DNA of 51,831 bases from an uncultured Paenibacillaceae bacterium (GTDB lineage: Bacteria > Bacillota > Bacilli > Paenibacillales > DA-C8): NCBI GenBank assembly GCA_937957685.1, contig CALGAO010000142.1, positions 1 to 51,831 on the forward strand, in the 5' to 3' direction. This document shows, one piece after another, positions 16,189 through 25,469 of the stretch. The notes under the pieces were generated by a model. It saw nothing but the letters and a program-made list of their open reading frames with translations, was not told the origin of the DNA and did no database searches. Position numbers and translations under genes: made by a program. Position 1 is the first letter of the stretch; the number at the start of each line of letters is the position of its first letter.

Positions 16189-17040
16189 TTATGGAACTAT
16201 GTCGCCGATCATGTCATTTGCCGCCATCCCCTGCAGATGATTCTTCCTGTACTGCAGCGGCGAGACATGGGAGATCTGCTTGAACACGCGGCAGAAATGG
16301 TGGAGATTCTCGAAGCCCGCCATCTCGCAGATCGTCACCACCTTCTCGTTCGTCTCACGCAGCAGCCGCTGCGCTTCACGGATGCGCAACAGATTCACAT
16401 AGTGGGTGAACGTGTAGCCGGTGTCCTGCTTGAACAGGCGGCACAGATAATATTTGCTGATCGCGAACCGCTCCGATACATCTTCCAGCTTCAGGGCAGG
16501 ATCACGGAAGTTGGCGCTGATCCAGCCGATGATCTCCCGCAATGTCGGATGGAACACGTCGCGCTGCTCGCCGGATTGGGGTGTGATCCTGGCCGCGCGG
16601 ATCAGCAGCTCCGCCAGCTGCAGCTTCAGATACAGCTCGGAGTGCGCGCGCTCGCCCGCAGCGTTGCTGAGCATCTCGAACAGCATCGACTCGATGCGCC
16701 TCCGCTCCTCATCCTGCAGGCGGATGACATAGCCGCCCTTCCTGAACAGTTGCGGCAGGATCCCGGTCAGCTCCCCGTACAGCGGCTCCAGAAACTCCTG
16801 CGGGAACTCGATCAGGATGCGCTCGTGATGGGAGATCCCCGTATCCCTCGTCTGATGCAGCGCATAGCGGTCGATGAACACCAGATCTCCGGCCTGCACG
16901 AGATGCATGCGATGGTCGATGAAATAGAAACGCTCGCCAGACAACAGATAGTAGATCTCATACCGATCGTGAAAGTGGCTCTGCGCCATATCCATCTTCT
17001 CATCGTAGCGCGACCTGCCGACGACAATTTTGTGCTTCAT
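16189..17040 (-). CDS. AraC-family transcriptional regulator
   Basis: The product has 283 residues from the ATG at 17040 (GAGAGGG site). An alternative ATG at 17064 also has a site but would leave almost no leader behind the -10 box. The N-terminal cupin-type sensing domain (QSHFHDRYEIYYLLSGERFYFID...AGDLVFIDRYALHQ) is followed by a C-terminal pair of helix-turn-helices (LKLEDVSERFAISKYYLCRLFKQDTGYTFTHYVNLLRI and the AGFENLHHFCRVFKQ motif). Small His-containing cupin domains of this type bind sugars. It is divergent from the Gfo/Idh/MocA gene and probably activates it. Confidence 0.92.
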   Translation of the reverse strand: MKHKIVVGRSRYDEKMDMAQSHFHDRYEIYYLLSGERFYFIDHRMHLVQAGDLVFIDRYALHQTRDTGISHHERILIEFPQEFLEPLYGELTGILPQLFRKGGYVIRLQDEERRRIESMLFEMLSNAAGERAHSELYLKLQLAELLIRAARITPQSGEQRDVFHPTLREIIGWISANFRDPALKLEDVSERFAISKYYLCRLFKQDTGYTFTHYVNLLRIREAQRLLRETNEKVVTICEMAGFENLHHFCRVFKQISHVSPLQYRKNHLQGMAANDMIGDIVP

Positions 17041-17082
17041 GATCCAGCCCTCTCTTCCGATCATGGATAAACTCCTGCTCAC

Positions 17083-17129
17083 ATTATAGCAATATACGCA
17101 AACAATTACACGATTTCAGCAAAATATAC
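17083..17129. promoter_or_regulatory. Divergent AraC/Gfo control region with AATATAC repeats
   Basis: A minus-strand TATAAT (17083-17088) serves the araC-type gene. AATATAC occurs at 17091-17097 and again at 17123-17129, 32 bp or about three DNA turns apart, the arrangement expected for an AraC-family dimer. No good sigma-A promoter is seen for the plus-strand gene, which fits activator dependence. Confidence 0.4.
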
Positions 17130-17190
17130 AAAGATTCATTAGCGTAAATTGACTATTCTGTTAGTAGAACATGAAGGAGGGAATCAAACC

Positions 17191-18480
17191 ATGACACAAA
17201 GAAAAAGATACGCTCTTGTCGGTACAGGAGGCAGAGCAGAGTTCTTCTGGGGCAGTCTGGCCCGTGACTATCGCGAAACATCCGAGCTTGTCGCCTTCTG
17301 CGACATCAACCAGATTCGCATGAACTATTCGAACAAGCTGCTGCAGGAGAAATACGACCATCCGCCGGTTCCAACCTATACCGCCGATCGCTTCGACGAC
17401 ATGATCCGCGAGCAGAAGCCGGATTACGTCATCGTAACGTCCATCGACCGCACGCATCATACTTACATCATCCGTGCGATGGAGCTGGGCTGTGACGTCA
17501 TCTCCGAGAAGCCGATGACGATCGACGAAGAGAAATGCCAGGAGATCCTTGACGCGGTCAAGCGGACAGGCCGCAAGCTGCGCGTCACCTTCAACTACCG
17601 TTATGCTCCGCATAACTCGAAGATTCGCGAACTGATCCGCGACGGCGTGATCGGTGAGGTATATTCCGTGCACTTCGAATGGCTGCTGAACACGCAGCAC
17701 GGCGCTGACTACTTCCGCAGATGGCACCGCGACAAGCGCAACAGCGGCGGTCTGCTCGTGCACAAGTCGACTCACCACTTCGACCTGGTGAACTTCTGGC
17801 TCGGCACGCAGCCGAAGAAAGTCTTCGCCCTGGGCGGACTCCGCTTCTACGGGCGCGAGAATGCGGAGCGCAGGGGCGAAACGAAGTTTTATCAACGCGC
17901 GCATGGCAGCGAGAACGCGAAGAACGATCCATTCGCCCTGCATCTCGAGGAGAATCCGCATCTGAAGAGCATGTACCTGGATGCGGAATCGGAAGACGGA
18001 TACCAGAGAGACCAGAGCGTATTTGGCGACGGCATCAGCATCGAAGATACGATGGGCGTGCTCGTGGAATACAAGAACAAGGCGATCCTGACCTATTCGC
18101 TCAATGCGTACCTGCCCTGGGAAGGCTTCAACGTCGTGTTCAACGGCAGCAAGGGCCGGATCGAAGTGAAGGTCGTCGAGCAATCGTACATCAACTCCGG
18201 CGGCGACAAGGCGCTTGAGGGTGCGGTTGTCGGCAAGACGATCAATGTGTTCCCGATGTTCGGCGAGCCATACAACGTGCCGATCGAAGAAGGGGTGGGC
18301 GGTCACGGCGGCGGCGACCCGATCCTGCTGAACGACCTGTTCGGCACGCCGATCGACGATCCGCTCAATCGCGCGGCCAGCCATATCGACGGGGCCATGT
18401 CCATCCTGACCGGCATCGCGGGCAATATCTCGATGCGCACCGGACAACCGGTTCTGGTCGATCAACTCGTGAAGTTCTGA
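17191..18480 (+). CDS. Gfo/Idh/MocA-family sugar oxidoreductase
   Basis: The product has 429 residues and starts at the ATG at 17191 behind AAGGAGGG; an in-frame ATG upstream lacks a site. The Rossmann fold starts at YALVGTGGRAEFFWG, and the family motif EKP is present in SEKPMTIDEEKC. HKSTHHFDLVNFWLG provides the catalytic His region of the C-terminal domain. The enzyme should oxidise or epimerise a sugar or sugar acid with NAD(P). Its place between an AraC regulator and a GH140-like hydrolase suggests it processes the sugar released by that hydrolase. The exact substrate is unknown. Confidence 0.92.
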   Translation: MTQRKRYALVGTGGRAEFFWGSLARDYRETSELVAFCDINQIRMNYSNKLLQEKYDHPPVPTYTADRFDDMIREQKPDYVIVTSIDRTHHTYIIRAMELGCDVISEKPMTIDEEKCQEILDAVKRTGRKLRVTFNYRYAPHNSKIRELIRDGVIGEVYSVHFEWLLNTQHGADYFRRWHRDKRNSGGLLVHKSTHHFDLVNFWLGTQPKKVFALGGLRFYGRENAERRGETKFYQRAHGSENAKNDPFALHLEENPHLKSMYLDAESEDGYQRDQSVFGDGISIEDTMGVLVEYKNKAILTYSLNAYLPWEGFNVVFNGSKGRIEVKVVEQSYINSGGDKALEGAVVGKTINVFPMFGEPYNVPIEEGVGGHGGGDPILLNDLFGTPIDDPLNRAASHIDGAMSILTGIAGNISMRTGQPVLVDQLVKF

Positions 18481-18506
18481 TCGACCTTCCCCATACATGA
18501 AAACGG

Positions 18507-18551
18507 CAAAGGCGCCATCTCATCCGCTGCGGCAGACAGATAGCGCCTTCC
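18507..18551 (+). terminator. Hairpin after the Gfo/Idh/MocA gene
   Basis: AAGGCGCCATCT and AGATAGCGCCTT form a 12-bp stem with one mismatch. No clear T-run follows, so it may be a weak or bidirectional terminator, or an mRNA end stabiliser. Confidence 0.45.
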
Positions 18552-18667
18552 GTCTATCAGGAACATGAGCAACCCTTCCATAGAACGATGCGCGCATCTC
18601 CATTACGTTCGTGCGAACATGACCGAACAGGATGGAGAGCTCCAAGCCAAGGAGGAGGATCCGGACA

Positions 18668-20032
18668 TTGAATGAGCACCAGGATGGGGGCAGCTGGAAG
18701 CTGCGGGTTTCGGCGAATGGCAGATTTCTGATCACTGGGGCTGGCGAACCTTTCTTCTGGCTGGCGGATACGGCCTGGCTGTTGCACCGACTGACGCGCG
18801 AGGAGATTCGCGAGTATTATGCGGATCGCAAGGCCAAGGGCTTCAACGTCGTGCAGGTGATGGCCGTTCATTCTCCGGATACCCCGAATATATACGGCTC
18901 GTTGCCATTAGTCGACCGGGACTTGACGCGGCCCGATCCGGGCAGCACGGGAAGCCGTGACAGCTATTGGGAACACCTCGACTATATCGTTGATACCGCC
19001 AGGGAATATGGTCTGTATATCGCTCTGGTCGCGGTCTGGGGAAGCCTTGTATCCCGCACTGACGGTCTCTCGGCCGAGCAGGCCATGATCTACGGCAGGT
19101 GGCTGGCCGAACGCTACCGGAGCAGGCCGAACCTGATCTGGATCATCGGCGGCGACGCGCATGGCCACAGGCGAATGGAGGTCTGGCTTGCCCTTGCCCA
19201 TGCGATTCGCAGCGCAGATCCGGATCATCTGATGACGTACCATCCCTTCGGACGGACCCAATCCTCGACCTGGTTCCATCATGAGCCGTGGCTGGACTTC
19301 AACATGTTCCAGTCAGGACACACCCGATACGACCAGATCGGGAAAGATCACCCGAGCACCTGGCGGGGCGAGGACAACTGGCGATATGTGCAGGAGGATT
19401 ACGCCCGCTGGCCAGCCAAGCCGACGCTGGATGGCGAGCCTTCCTATGAAGGCATCCCGCAGGGATTGCATGATTCGAGCCAGCCCCTGTGGCAGGCTGA
19501 GGATGTGCGGCGGTATGCGTACTGGTCCGTGTTCTCCGGAGCATGCGGCCATTCGTATGGGCACAACGCCATCATGCAGATGCACAAGCCGCAGTTTGCG
19601 CCGGGCAACTACGGCGTCAGGCAGTTCTGGCATGAAGCGATTCATGCGGACGGCGCCGGACAGATGCAGCACCTGAAACATCTGATGCTGTCGCGGCCCT
19701 ATCTGGTGAGATTCCCTGATCAGACGATCATCGACGGCGATCCCGGCTGGCGCTATGATCATATCCGGGCGACGCGCGGCGAAGATTATGCTTTCCTGTA
19801 CACCTATACGGGCAGGCCGTTCACCGTCAGGCTTGGCGTCCTGTCCGGCACGGTGCTCAGGGCCTGGTGGTACGATCCGCGCAGCGGCTTAAGCCAGCTG
19901 ATCGGCGAGATCCGCAACAGCGGCGCCGCGACCTTCCTCCCGCCCGGCGGGGAACCGGCACCGGGCAACGACTGGGTGCTCGTGCTCGATGATGCGGACC
20001 GGAAGTACGGAGCTCCCGGGAAGCTGTCCTGA
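18668..20032 (+). CDS. GH140-like glycoside hydrolase (DUF4038, apiosidase-like)
   Basis: The product has 454 residues if it starts at the TTG at 18668, which has AAGGAGGAGG nine bases upstream; the ATG at 18632 lies before this site and has none. The catalytic TIM barrel has the family signatures FFWLADTAW near the start, NLIWIIGGDAHGH and TLDGEPSYEG, which hold the likely Asp and Glu catalysts. The last 90 residues match the collagenase-associated beta domain (PF12904) seen with DUF4038. GH140 members remove apiose from rhamnogalacturonan-II. There is no signal peptide, so imported oligosaccharides are the likely target. It probably works with the oxidoreductase upstream. Confidence 0.83.
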   Translation: MNEHQDGGSWKLRVSANGRFLITGAGEPFFWLADTAWLLHRLTREEIREYYADRKAKGFNVVQVMAVHSPDTPNIYGSLPLVDRDLTRPDPGSTGSRDSYWEHLDYIVDTAREYGLYIALVAVWGSLVSRTDGLSAEQAMIYGRWLAERYRSRPNLIWIIGGDAHGHRRMEVWLALAHAIRSADPDHLMTYHPFGRTQSSTWFHHEPWLDFNMFQSGHTRYDQIGKDHPSTWRGEDNWRYVQEDYARWPAKPTLDGEPSYEGIPQGLHDSSQPLWQAEDVRRYAYWSVFSGACGHSYGHNAIMQMHKPQFAPGNYGVRQFWHEAIHADGAGQMQHLKHLMLSRPYLVRFPDQTIIDGDPGWRYDHIRATRGEDYAFLYTYTGRPFTVRLGVLSGTVLRAWWYDPRSGLSQLIGEIRNSGAATFLPPGGEPAPGNDWVLVLDDADRKYGAPGKLS

Positions 20033-20091
20033 ACCGTGCCATATCATAAACAGAAGGCTGTCCATTTGACGGACAGCCTTCTTGCCTATGC

Positions 20092-22185
20092 CTAGCCTGC
20101 GGTTCTCGAGAACGTCTGAAGCTCGCCGGACTGCAACTGGTACATCTGATAATACCGGCCCTGCTTCTCCATCAGCTGGTCGTGGTTCCCGCGTTCCACG
20201 ATCTCGCCGCGATCCAGAACGAGGATCAGGTCGGCATTCTTGATCGTCGACAGTCGATGGGCGATGATGAAGGTCGTCCGCCCTTTCTTCACAACCTCCA
20301 GCGCATCCTGGATGATCGCCTCCGTCTCGGTGTCGATGTTCGACGTGGCTTCGTCCAGGATGAGGATCGCCGGGTTGAACACGAGCGCCCGAGCGAAGGA
20401 GATGAGCTGTCTCTCGCCGGCGGACAAGGTGCCGCCGTTCTCGTTCACCGGTTCGTCGAGCCCGCGCGGCAGACGCTTCAGCATCCGCTCGGCCCCGACT
20501 TCCTTCAGCGCCTGCTCGACCTGCTCGCGAGTGATCGACGGATCGCCGAGCGTCACGTTGGACATGATCGTGCCGGTGAACAGGAACGGGTCCTGCAGCA
20601 CGATCCCCATATGCTCGCGCATCGCCTGGCGCGGGATGTCGCGGGTATCGACCCCGTCGATGGTGATGCTGCCCTTGTGCACGTCGTAGAACCGGAACAG
20701 CAGGTTGATGATGGAACTCTTGCCCGAGCCGGTATGACCGACCAGCGCCACCGTCTGGCCCTGCTTCGCCGCGAAATTGATCCCCTTCAACACATAGTCA
20801 TTGTCCTTGTAGGCGAACCAGACGTCGCGGAATTCCACATCTCCCTTGTAGCGTGGAATCTGCTGCTCCGAGACGTCTTCGCCCTCTTCATCCATCAGCA
20901 CGAACACGCGCTCCGCGGAGACGATCGCCGTCTCCAGGTTCGGCAGCTGGTTGATGATGTTGACCACCGGCTGGAACAGGCGGTTCAGATAGTCGACGAA
21001 GGCGTACAGCACGCCGACGGTGATCACGCCTTCAACGCCGGACAGCCGGACTCCGCCGAAGTACCAGACCATCGCGATCATGGCCAGGTTGCGGACGACG
21101 CCGATCAGGTTGAAGCCGGTCAGGGTGTTCAGGTTGAGCATCTTGTTGCGGAAGTTGAAATGCCGGGTATTGTGCTGCTCAAACTCCTGGAACACCTGAT
21201 CCTCCTTGCGAAACGCCTGGATCAGCGACATCCCCTGGATCGACTCGTTGATCATGCCGTTCATCTCGCTGACCTCGCTGCGGATGACGCGGTTATACCG
21301 GCGCGCGAACTTGCGGTAGATGTACACCCACAGGCCGAGCAGCGGGATGATGAACAGGCTGATCAGGGCGAGCCGCACATCCAGCAGGAACAGCATGCCG
21401 AAGATGCCGGCCATCGTCACCACGCCCGAGAAGACGTTCGCCAGAACATTCACATACAGGTCGCGGATCGTCTCCGTGTCGTTGGTGATTCTGGACACGA
21501 CCTTGCCCGCCGGCAGGTTGTCGAAGTAGCGGATCGGCAGCCGATGGATCTGGGCGAATGCCTGCGTGCGGATATTGCGGATGATGCGGTTGGCCGAATA
21601 TTGCAGGTAATACCGCTGTCCGTAGCTGAAGATCGCCGAGATGATGATCAGGCCGAAATAGAAGACGCTCAGGCGCAATACGCCGTTTAATTCCGTCATG
21701 AAGAACGGCAATACTTCGCTGATGGACATCGGTTCGGCCGCGTACTCCGCCACCGTCCCGTCCTCCGCAGTGATGCGCACGATGCCGTCGGCATAGCTGC
21801 GCGAGCCGTCGAAGGCGATAGCCCGCGGGATCCAGTAGAACTCGTTGCCGATCTGGAGGATGCGTACCTCCGCTCCCTGCTCCTCGCCTTCCGCGAACCG
21901 GTCCGCCCTTTTGTACAGGGTGCCTTCGCGGCTGACCGCGAAGGAATCGTCCACCGTCGCCACATGCCAGGGGGTCTCGATGCCGGCGATGTGCTCGTCG
22001 ATGATCCGCTTCGCCACCAGCGGCCCGGCGATGTCGGTGCCGACCGCGATGAGCAGCATGAGAAGCGCGAAGATCAGGATCTTCTTGAAAGGCAAGGCGT
22101 AGCGGACCAGCCGTCTGCCCGCCTTGATGTCACGCCGCGATTTTCGGTCTATCTCAAGCTCGAATTGGTCATGGTCATAGCTCAT
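20092..22185 (-). CDS. bmrD: ABC exporter half, BmrD/YheH-type (catalytic ATPase site)
   Basis: The 697-residue half-transporter has a six-helix membrane domain. Residues about 68-160 form an extra hydrophilic domain between the first two helices, which is characteristic of YheH/BmrD. The ATPase has Walker A GHTGSGKSS, the signature LSAGERQ and Walker B LILDEATS with the catalytic Glu intact. It lies 7 bp after the bmrC-type gene and in the Bacillus subtilis gene order (leader, bmrC, bmrD). BmrCD exports drugs such as doxorubicin and Hoechst dye in B. subtilis and is induced by ribosome-targeting antibiotics. The family level is certain; the drug spectrum here is not known. Confidence 0.92.
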   Translation of the reverse strand: MSYDHDQFELEIDRKSRRDIKAGRRLVRYALPFKKILIFALLMLLIAVGTDIAGPLVAKRIIDEHIAGIETPWHVATVDDSFAVSREGTLYKRADRFAEGEEQGAEVRILQIGNEFYWIPRAIAFDGSRSYADGIVRITAEDGTVAEYAAEPMSISEVLPFFMTELNGVLRLSVFYFGLIIISAIFSYGQRYYLQYSANRIIRNIRTQAFAQIHRLPIRYFDNLPAGKVVSRITNDTETIRDLYVNVLANVFSGVVTMAGIFGMLFLLDVRLALISLFIIPLLGLWVYIYRKFARRYNRVIRSEVSEMNGMINESIQGMSLIQAFRKEDQVFQEFEQHNTRHFNFRNKMLNLNTLTGFNLIGVVRNLAMIAMVWYFGGVRLSGVEGVITVGVLYAFVDYLNRLFQPVVNIINQLPNLETAIVSAERVFVLMDEEGEDVSEQQIPRYKGDVEFRDVWFAYKDNDYVLKGINFAAKQGQTVALVGHTGSGKSSIINLLFRFYDVHKGSITIDGVDTRDIPRQAMREHMGIVLQDPFLFTGTIMSNVTLGDPSITREQVEQALKEVGAERMLKRLPRGLDEPVNENGGTLSAGERQLISFARALVFNPAILILDEATSNIDTETEAIIQDALEVVKKGRTTFIIAHRLSTIKNADLILVLDRGEIVERGNHDQLMEKQGRYYQMYQLQSGELQTFSRTAG

Positions 22186-22192
22186 GAATCAA

Positions 22193-23944
22193 TCACTCAT
22201 TTCCGCTCAATTTCTCTTCCATTTGCTGCCGCTCGAATTGCTCCTTGTACCAGCCGCCCAGCGCCATCAGCTGCTCATGCGTGCCGCGCTCGATGATCCG
22301 CCCTTCGTCGAGGACGAGGATCAGATCGGCATGCAGCACGGCGGACATGCGGTGGGTGGCGATCAGCGTCGTCTTGCCGCTGCGGACGCGGCGGATGTTG
22401 GCGATGATCTCCGCCTCCGTGCGCGCGTCAACCGCTGACAGCGCATCGTCGAGGATGAGGATCGGCGGCTCCGCGATGAGCGCGCGGGCGATGGAGGCCC
22501 GTTGCTTCTGTCCGCCGGACAGGGCCACCCCCTTCTCGCCCACGAGTGTGTCCAGCCCTTGCGGCAGGTATGCCAGGTCCTTCTCCAGCGCGGACAACTC
22601 CAGCGCGGTGGCCAGTTCCTCCTCCGTTGCCGCATGGTTGGCGAACTTGATGTTGTCCCGGAGCGGCTTCGAGAACAGGAATTGCTGCTGCGGCACGTAT
22701 CCGTACCAGCTCTTGAGCCGGTCGAAGCTGATCCGGTCGATCGGTACGCCGGAGATCGTGATCGAGCCTTTGCCCGGCGGGTATTCCCGCAGCAGCTGCT
22801 TGATCAGCGTCGTCTTGCCGCTGCCGGTGCGCCCGACGATGCCGATGGTCTGGCCTCGCTCGATCGAGAAGGTGACGTCGACGAGATTGTCGACCGAGGA
22901 AGTCGGGTAGCGGAACGTCACATTCCGGAACTCGATGCGATCCGGCTCCTTCACATCGACAGGTTCGGCCGGCTCCTTCACGTCCTCCTTGGTGAACAGC
23001 GTCTCGTTAACCCGGTCCATGCTGGCGTTGCCCCGCTGCAGGACATTGATCATCTCGCCGATCGCGAACATCGGCCAGATGAGATAGCCGAGGTACACGT
23101 TGAAGGTGACGAGCACGCCGATCGTGATCTCCCCGTGATAGACGAGGTAAGCCCCATAGCACAGGCCGATCAGATAGCTGATGCCGACGAGGATCTTGAC
23201 CGTCGGCTCGAACAGCGAGTCGATGCGAACAACGGCAAGGTTCTTGTTGAACACATCCTCCGTGATCTCCGCGAACTTCTTCTCCGATGACTTCTCTTGC
23301 ACGTAGGCGCGGATGACGCGAATGCCCGACACCGTCTCCAGCACGTCATCATTCATCTTGCCGAAGGCATCCTGCGCTTCGGTGAAGCGTGCGTGGATCC
23401 AGTTGCCGTACATGTTGGCGAGGTAAGCCAGGACAGGCAGAGGCAGGATCGCCGCCAGCGTCAGCTTCCATGAGATGAATACGCTCATCGCCACGATGAT
23501 CGCCCCCATCCAGAGGGTCGAGTCGATCATCGTCATGATGCCGAAGCCGGCCGTCATCGACACGGCGTTCAGGTCATTGGTGGCACGCGCCATCAGGTCG
23601 CCCGTGCGGTTGCGCTCGTAGAAGGTCGGCGTCATCTTGAGCAGATGGCGCAGGAACCTGGAACGGAGGATGCGCTCGACAAGCATCGCTCCCCCGAACA
23701 ATCGGTATATGCCGACATAGTTGACGATATAGGTGATGATGGTGATCGACGCGATCAGCACCAGCGTCGTCGTCAGACTCCGCCAGGTGAGCGTCCCGGT
23801 GGCGATCTCGTCGATCGACGTGCCGATCAGCATCGGCGGGATCAGCTCGGTGATGCTCGAGATCAGCATGCAGATGACGGCGATCGTATACCGTTTCCAT
23901 TGGTCTTTGAAGTACCAGCCTAATTTGAACAAAACGCTGAACAT
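22193..23944 (-). CDS. bmrC: ABC exporter half, BmrC/YheI-type (degenerate ATPase site)
   Basis: The 583-residue half-transporter has six membrane helices, Walker A GRTGSGKTT, the signature LSGGQKQ and Walker B LILDDALSAVDA. The catalytic Glu is replaced by Asp, the usual asymmetry of heterodimeric exporters, where the partner (22185) keeps the Glu. AAAGGAG lies 12 bp before the start. Two tandem terminators and a leader peptide precede it, so expression probably depends on translation of that leader. It forms one operon with the downstream half. Confidence 0.92.
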   Translation of the reverse strand: MFSVLFKLGWYFKDQWKRYTIAVICMLISSITELIPPMLIGTSIDEIATGTLTWRSLTTTLVLIASITIITYIVNYVGIYRLFGGAMLVERILRSRFLRHLLKMTPTFYERNRTGDLMARATNDLNAVSMTAGFGIMTMIDSTLWMGAIIVAMSVFISWKLTLAAILPLPVLAYLANMYGNWIHARFTEAQDAFGKMNDDVLETVSGIRVIRAYVQEKSSEKKFAEITEDVFNKNLAVVRIDSLFEPTVKILVGISYLIGLCYGAYLVYHGEITIGVLVTFNVYLGYLIWPMFAIGEMINVLQRGNASMDRVNETLFTKEDVKEPAEPVDVKEPDRIEFRNVTFRYPTSSVDNLVDVTFSIERGQTIGIVGRTGSGKTTLIKQLLREYPPGKGSITISGVPIDRISFDRLKSWYGYVPQQQFLFSKPLRDNIKFANHAATEEELATALELSALEKDLAYLPQGLDTLVGEKGVALSGGQKQRASIARALIAEPPILILDDALSAVDARTEAEIIANIRRVRSGKTTLIATHRMSAVLHADLILVLDEGRIIERGTHEQLMALGGWYKEQFERQQMEEKLSGNE

Positions 23945-24065
23945 GATCTGTTGTCTCTCCTTTAATCTCTCTCAGACCCGACATTCATTCTGATTGGATC
24001 ATATCAGAACAAATGTTCCCAATCAATAGTCTCATGGGACTGATGCCAACTCTCCCCGAAGAACG

Positions 24066-24094
24066 AAAAAAGGCACACTGCCTCCGCAATGTGC
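24066..24094 (-). terminator. Attenuator terminator 2 upstream of bmrC
   Basis: On the minus strand GCACATTGC and GCAGTGTGC form a 9-bp stem with one G:U pair and a 4-nt loop, followed by six T (24066-24071). It lies about 120 nt upstream of the bmrC start and downstream of the leader peptide. Confidence 0.85.
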
Positions 24095-24111
24095 ACTTAA
24101 CGCGTAAACGC

Positions 24112-24153
24112 AAAAATAAAAAAGCGCACGCTGCGGATGCTGCAGCCTGCGCT
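24112..24153 (-). terminator. Attenuator terminator 1 upstream of bmrC
   Basis: On the minus strand AGCGCAGGCTGC and GCAGCGTGCGCT form a 12-bp stem with one mismatch and a 7-nt loop, followed by T6-A-T5. The leader stop codon is 28 nt upstream. TTAACG occurs twice just before the stem (24163-24177), and CGTTAA lies between the two terminators (24097-24102), so an alternative antiterminator pairing is possible. Confidence 0.85.
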
Positions 24154-24180
24154 CGGATAAACGTTAACCCGTTAAAGGGA

Positions 24181-24276
24181 CTAAAGGAGTAATACCCCTA
24201 TCCGTTCGTTCGTCCGGGAGGCTGCATCAAAACCCATGATATGACCATTAAGCAATTTGATTTCGAGATTTCTCAT
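24181..24276 (-). CDS. Leader peptide of the BmrCD-type exporter operon (BmrB-like role)
   Basis: This 31-residue peptide starts at the ATG at 24276 with a strong AAGGAGGG site nine bases upstream, begins MRNLEIKLLNGHI and ends in GVLLL. It lies between a good promoter and two tandem terminators that precede bmrC. In B. subtilis the BmrB leader acts this way: antibiotics that stall ribosomes on it let transcription pass the terminator and induce the exporter. The sequence is not clearly similar to BmrB, so the equivalence rests on position, ribosome site and terminators. The peptide itself probably has no function beyond being translated. Confidence 0.75.
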   Translation of the reverse strand: MRNLEIKLLNGHIMGFDAASRTNERIGVLLL

Positions 24277-24322
24277 GGTGATGTACCCTCCTTTCGTGGA
24301 CATTAATGATTCCTTCGGTAAA

Positions 24323-24350
24323 ATTATCATGAACAGACTGCGACTGTCAA
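24323..24350 (-). promoter_or_regulatory. Promoter of the leader peptide-bmrCD operon
   Basis: On the minus strand a perfect TTGACA (24345-24350) and GATAAT (24323-24328) are spaced 16 bp apart, placing the transcript start near 24316 and a leader of about 370 nt before bmrC. Confidence 0.75.
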
Positions 24351-24471
24351 TAAGAATTTTTGATTTTGCTGGAAAATGATGCCGAGACCCGTCTTCCCAC
24401 CCGGGCCATTCCATCCCTGACCCGCATCTTTTATAATGTCATTAGTTGTCCAGTCGAAGGAGTGAGACTGC

Positions 24472-25287
24472 ATGCATACCTCGTCCGATCCGGGCATCCG
24501 GGTGCTGTCCGCCGGCTATGCGTTTCACAACAAACCGTATCATGGCAAGAACGTGCCGCGGCAAAATTATCTCATCCGCATTCAGACGGAAGGGCTGAGC
24601 CGGACGTGGATCGACGGCCAGTATGAGTTGCTTGCGCCCGGCGATCTGCTCATCATCCATCCCGACGCCTACTATGAGCTCCTGATCGATGAAGAAGACC
24701 ACCAGGGCGAGAGGAAGATCGAGAGCGGCGATTACTACATCTTCTTCACCGGCTCCTGGGTCCATCAGTGGTGGAACGAGCGGAAGCGACCGTTCCGGGT
24801 CAGAACCCCGCTGGAGGAAGGCATCGTCCAGCTGTGCCGCCTGACCGTGGTCGAACACCGGCGCAACAGCGCCGACTCCCCGGCTATCCTGGACTATCTG
24901 ATGCGCGTCCTGCTGCTGACCGTCGACCGTCTGATCACCGAGCAGCGGCCGCATCTGGGCAGCGCCTTCCTCGCCTATCGGATCAAACATTACATCGAGG
25001 AATACGCCACGAGGAACTTTCAGCTGCAGGATATCGCAGACCACTTTAACATCAGCGTGTCCCGCGCGGTTCACCTGTACAAGGAAGTGTTCGGCCAGAG
25101 CATCATGCAGCATGCCCTTGAGGTCAAACTGAATCTGGCCCGGGAGCGGATCATCTACACGGATATGCCGCTGGATATCATCGCGGCGACGTCGGGATTT
25201 GCCAATTATACGTATTTCCACCGAGTCTTCCGCCGGCATTTCGGTCTGTCCCCCAAGGAATACCGGTTGCAGAACCGCCTGATCTGA
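24472..25287 (+). CDS. AraC-family transcriptional regulator
   Basis: The product has 271 residues and a GAAGGAG site. The N-terminal half is a cupin-type effector domain (LIRIQTEGLSRTWIDGQYELLAPGDLLIIHPDAYYEL), and the C-terminal half holds two helix-turn-helices (FQLQDIADHFNISVSRAVHLYKEVFG and ATSGFANYTYFHRVFRRHFGLSPKEYR). TATAAT at 24432-24437 is its likely -10 box. It lies head-to-head with the exporter leader operon, whose promoter is about 120 bp away, and upstream of the lactonase gene. Which one it controls is open; sugar genes are the usual targets of this type. Confidence 0.9.
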   Translation: MHTSSDPGIRVLSAGYAFHNKPYHGKNVPRQNYLIRIQTEGLSRTWIDGQYELLAPGDLLIIHPDAYYELLIDEEDHQGERKIESGDYYIFFTGSWVHQWWNERKRPFRVRTPLEEGIVQLCRLTVVEHRRNSADSPAILDYLMRVLLLTVDRLITEQRPHLGSAFLAYRIKHYIEEYATRNFQLQDIADHFNISVSRAVHLYKEVFGQSIMQHALEVKLNLARERIIYTDMPLDIIAATSGFANYTYFHRVFRRHFGLSPKEYRLQNRLI

Positions 25288-25431
25288 ACAGGCGGCAGGG
25301 GCCCTCGGGACCGATGGTCTCCTCTCGCCTGATTCGTTTGCCTTAATATCGATTTCCCATGATTGGAGAGTGTCATCCCCCCTGCTGTTTCCCCGCTGCG
25401 ATTCACAGTCGGACTTCAGGTCGGCCTGGTT

Positions 25432-25469
25432 ACCGGGTCAGATGACGCAACGGCCCGGTGTTTGTTTTA
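25432..25469 (+). terminator. Possible terminator after AraC gene
   Basis: ACCGGG and CCCGGT form a stem with a 16-nt loop, followed by GTTTGTTTTAT. The long loop makes it a weak candidate. The rest of the 256-bp gap shows only the promoter listed next. Confidence 0.4.
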
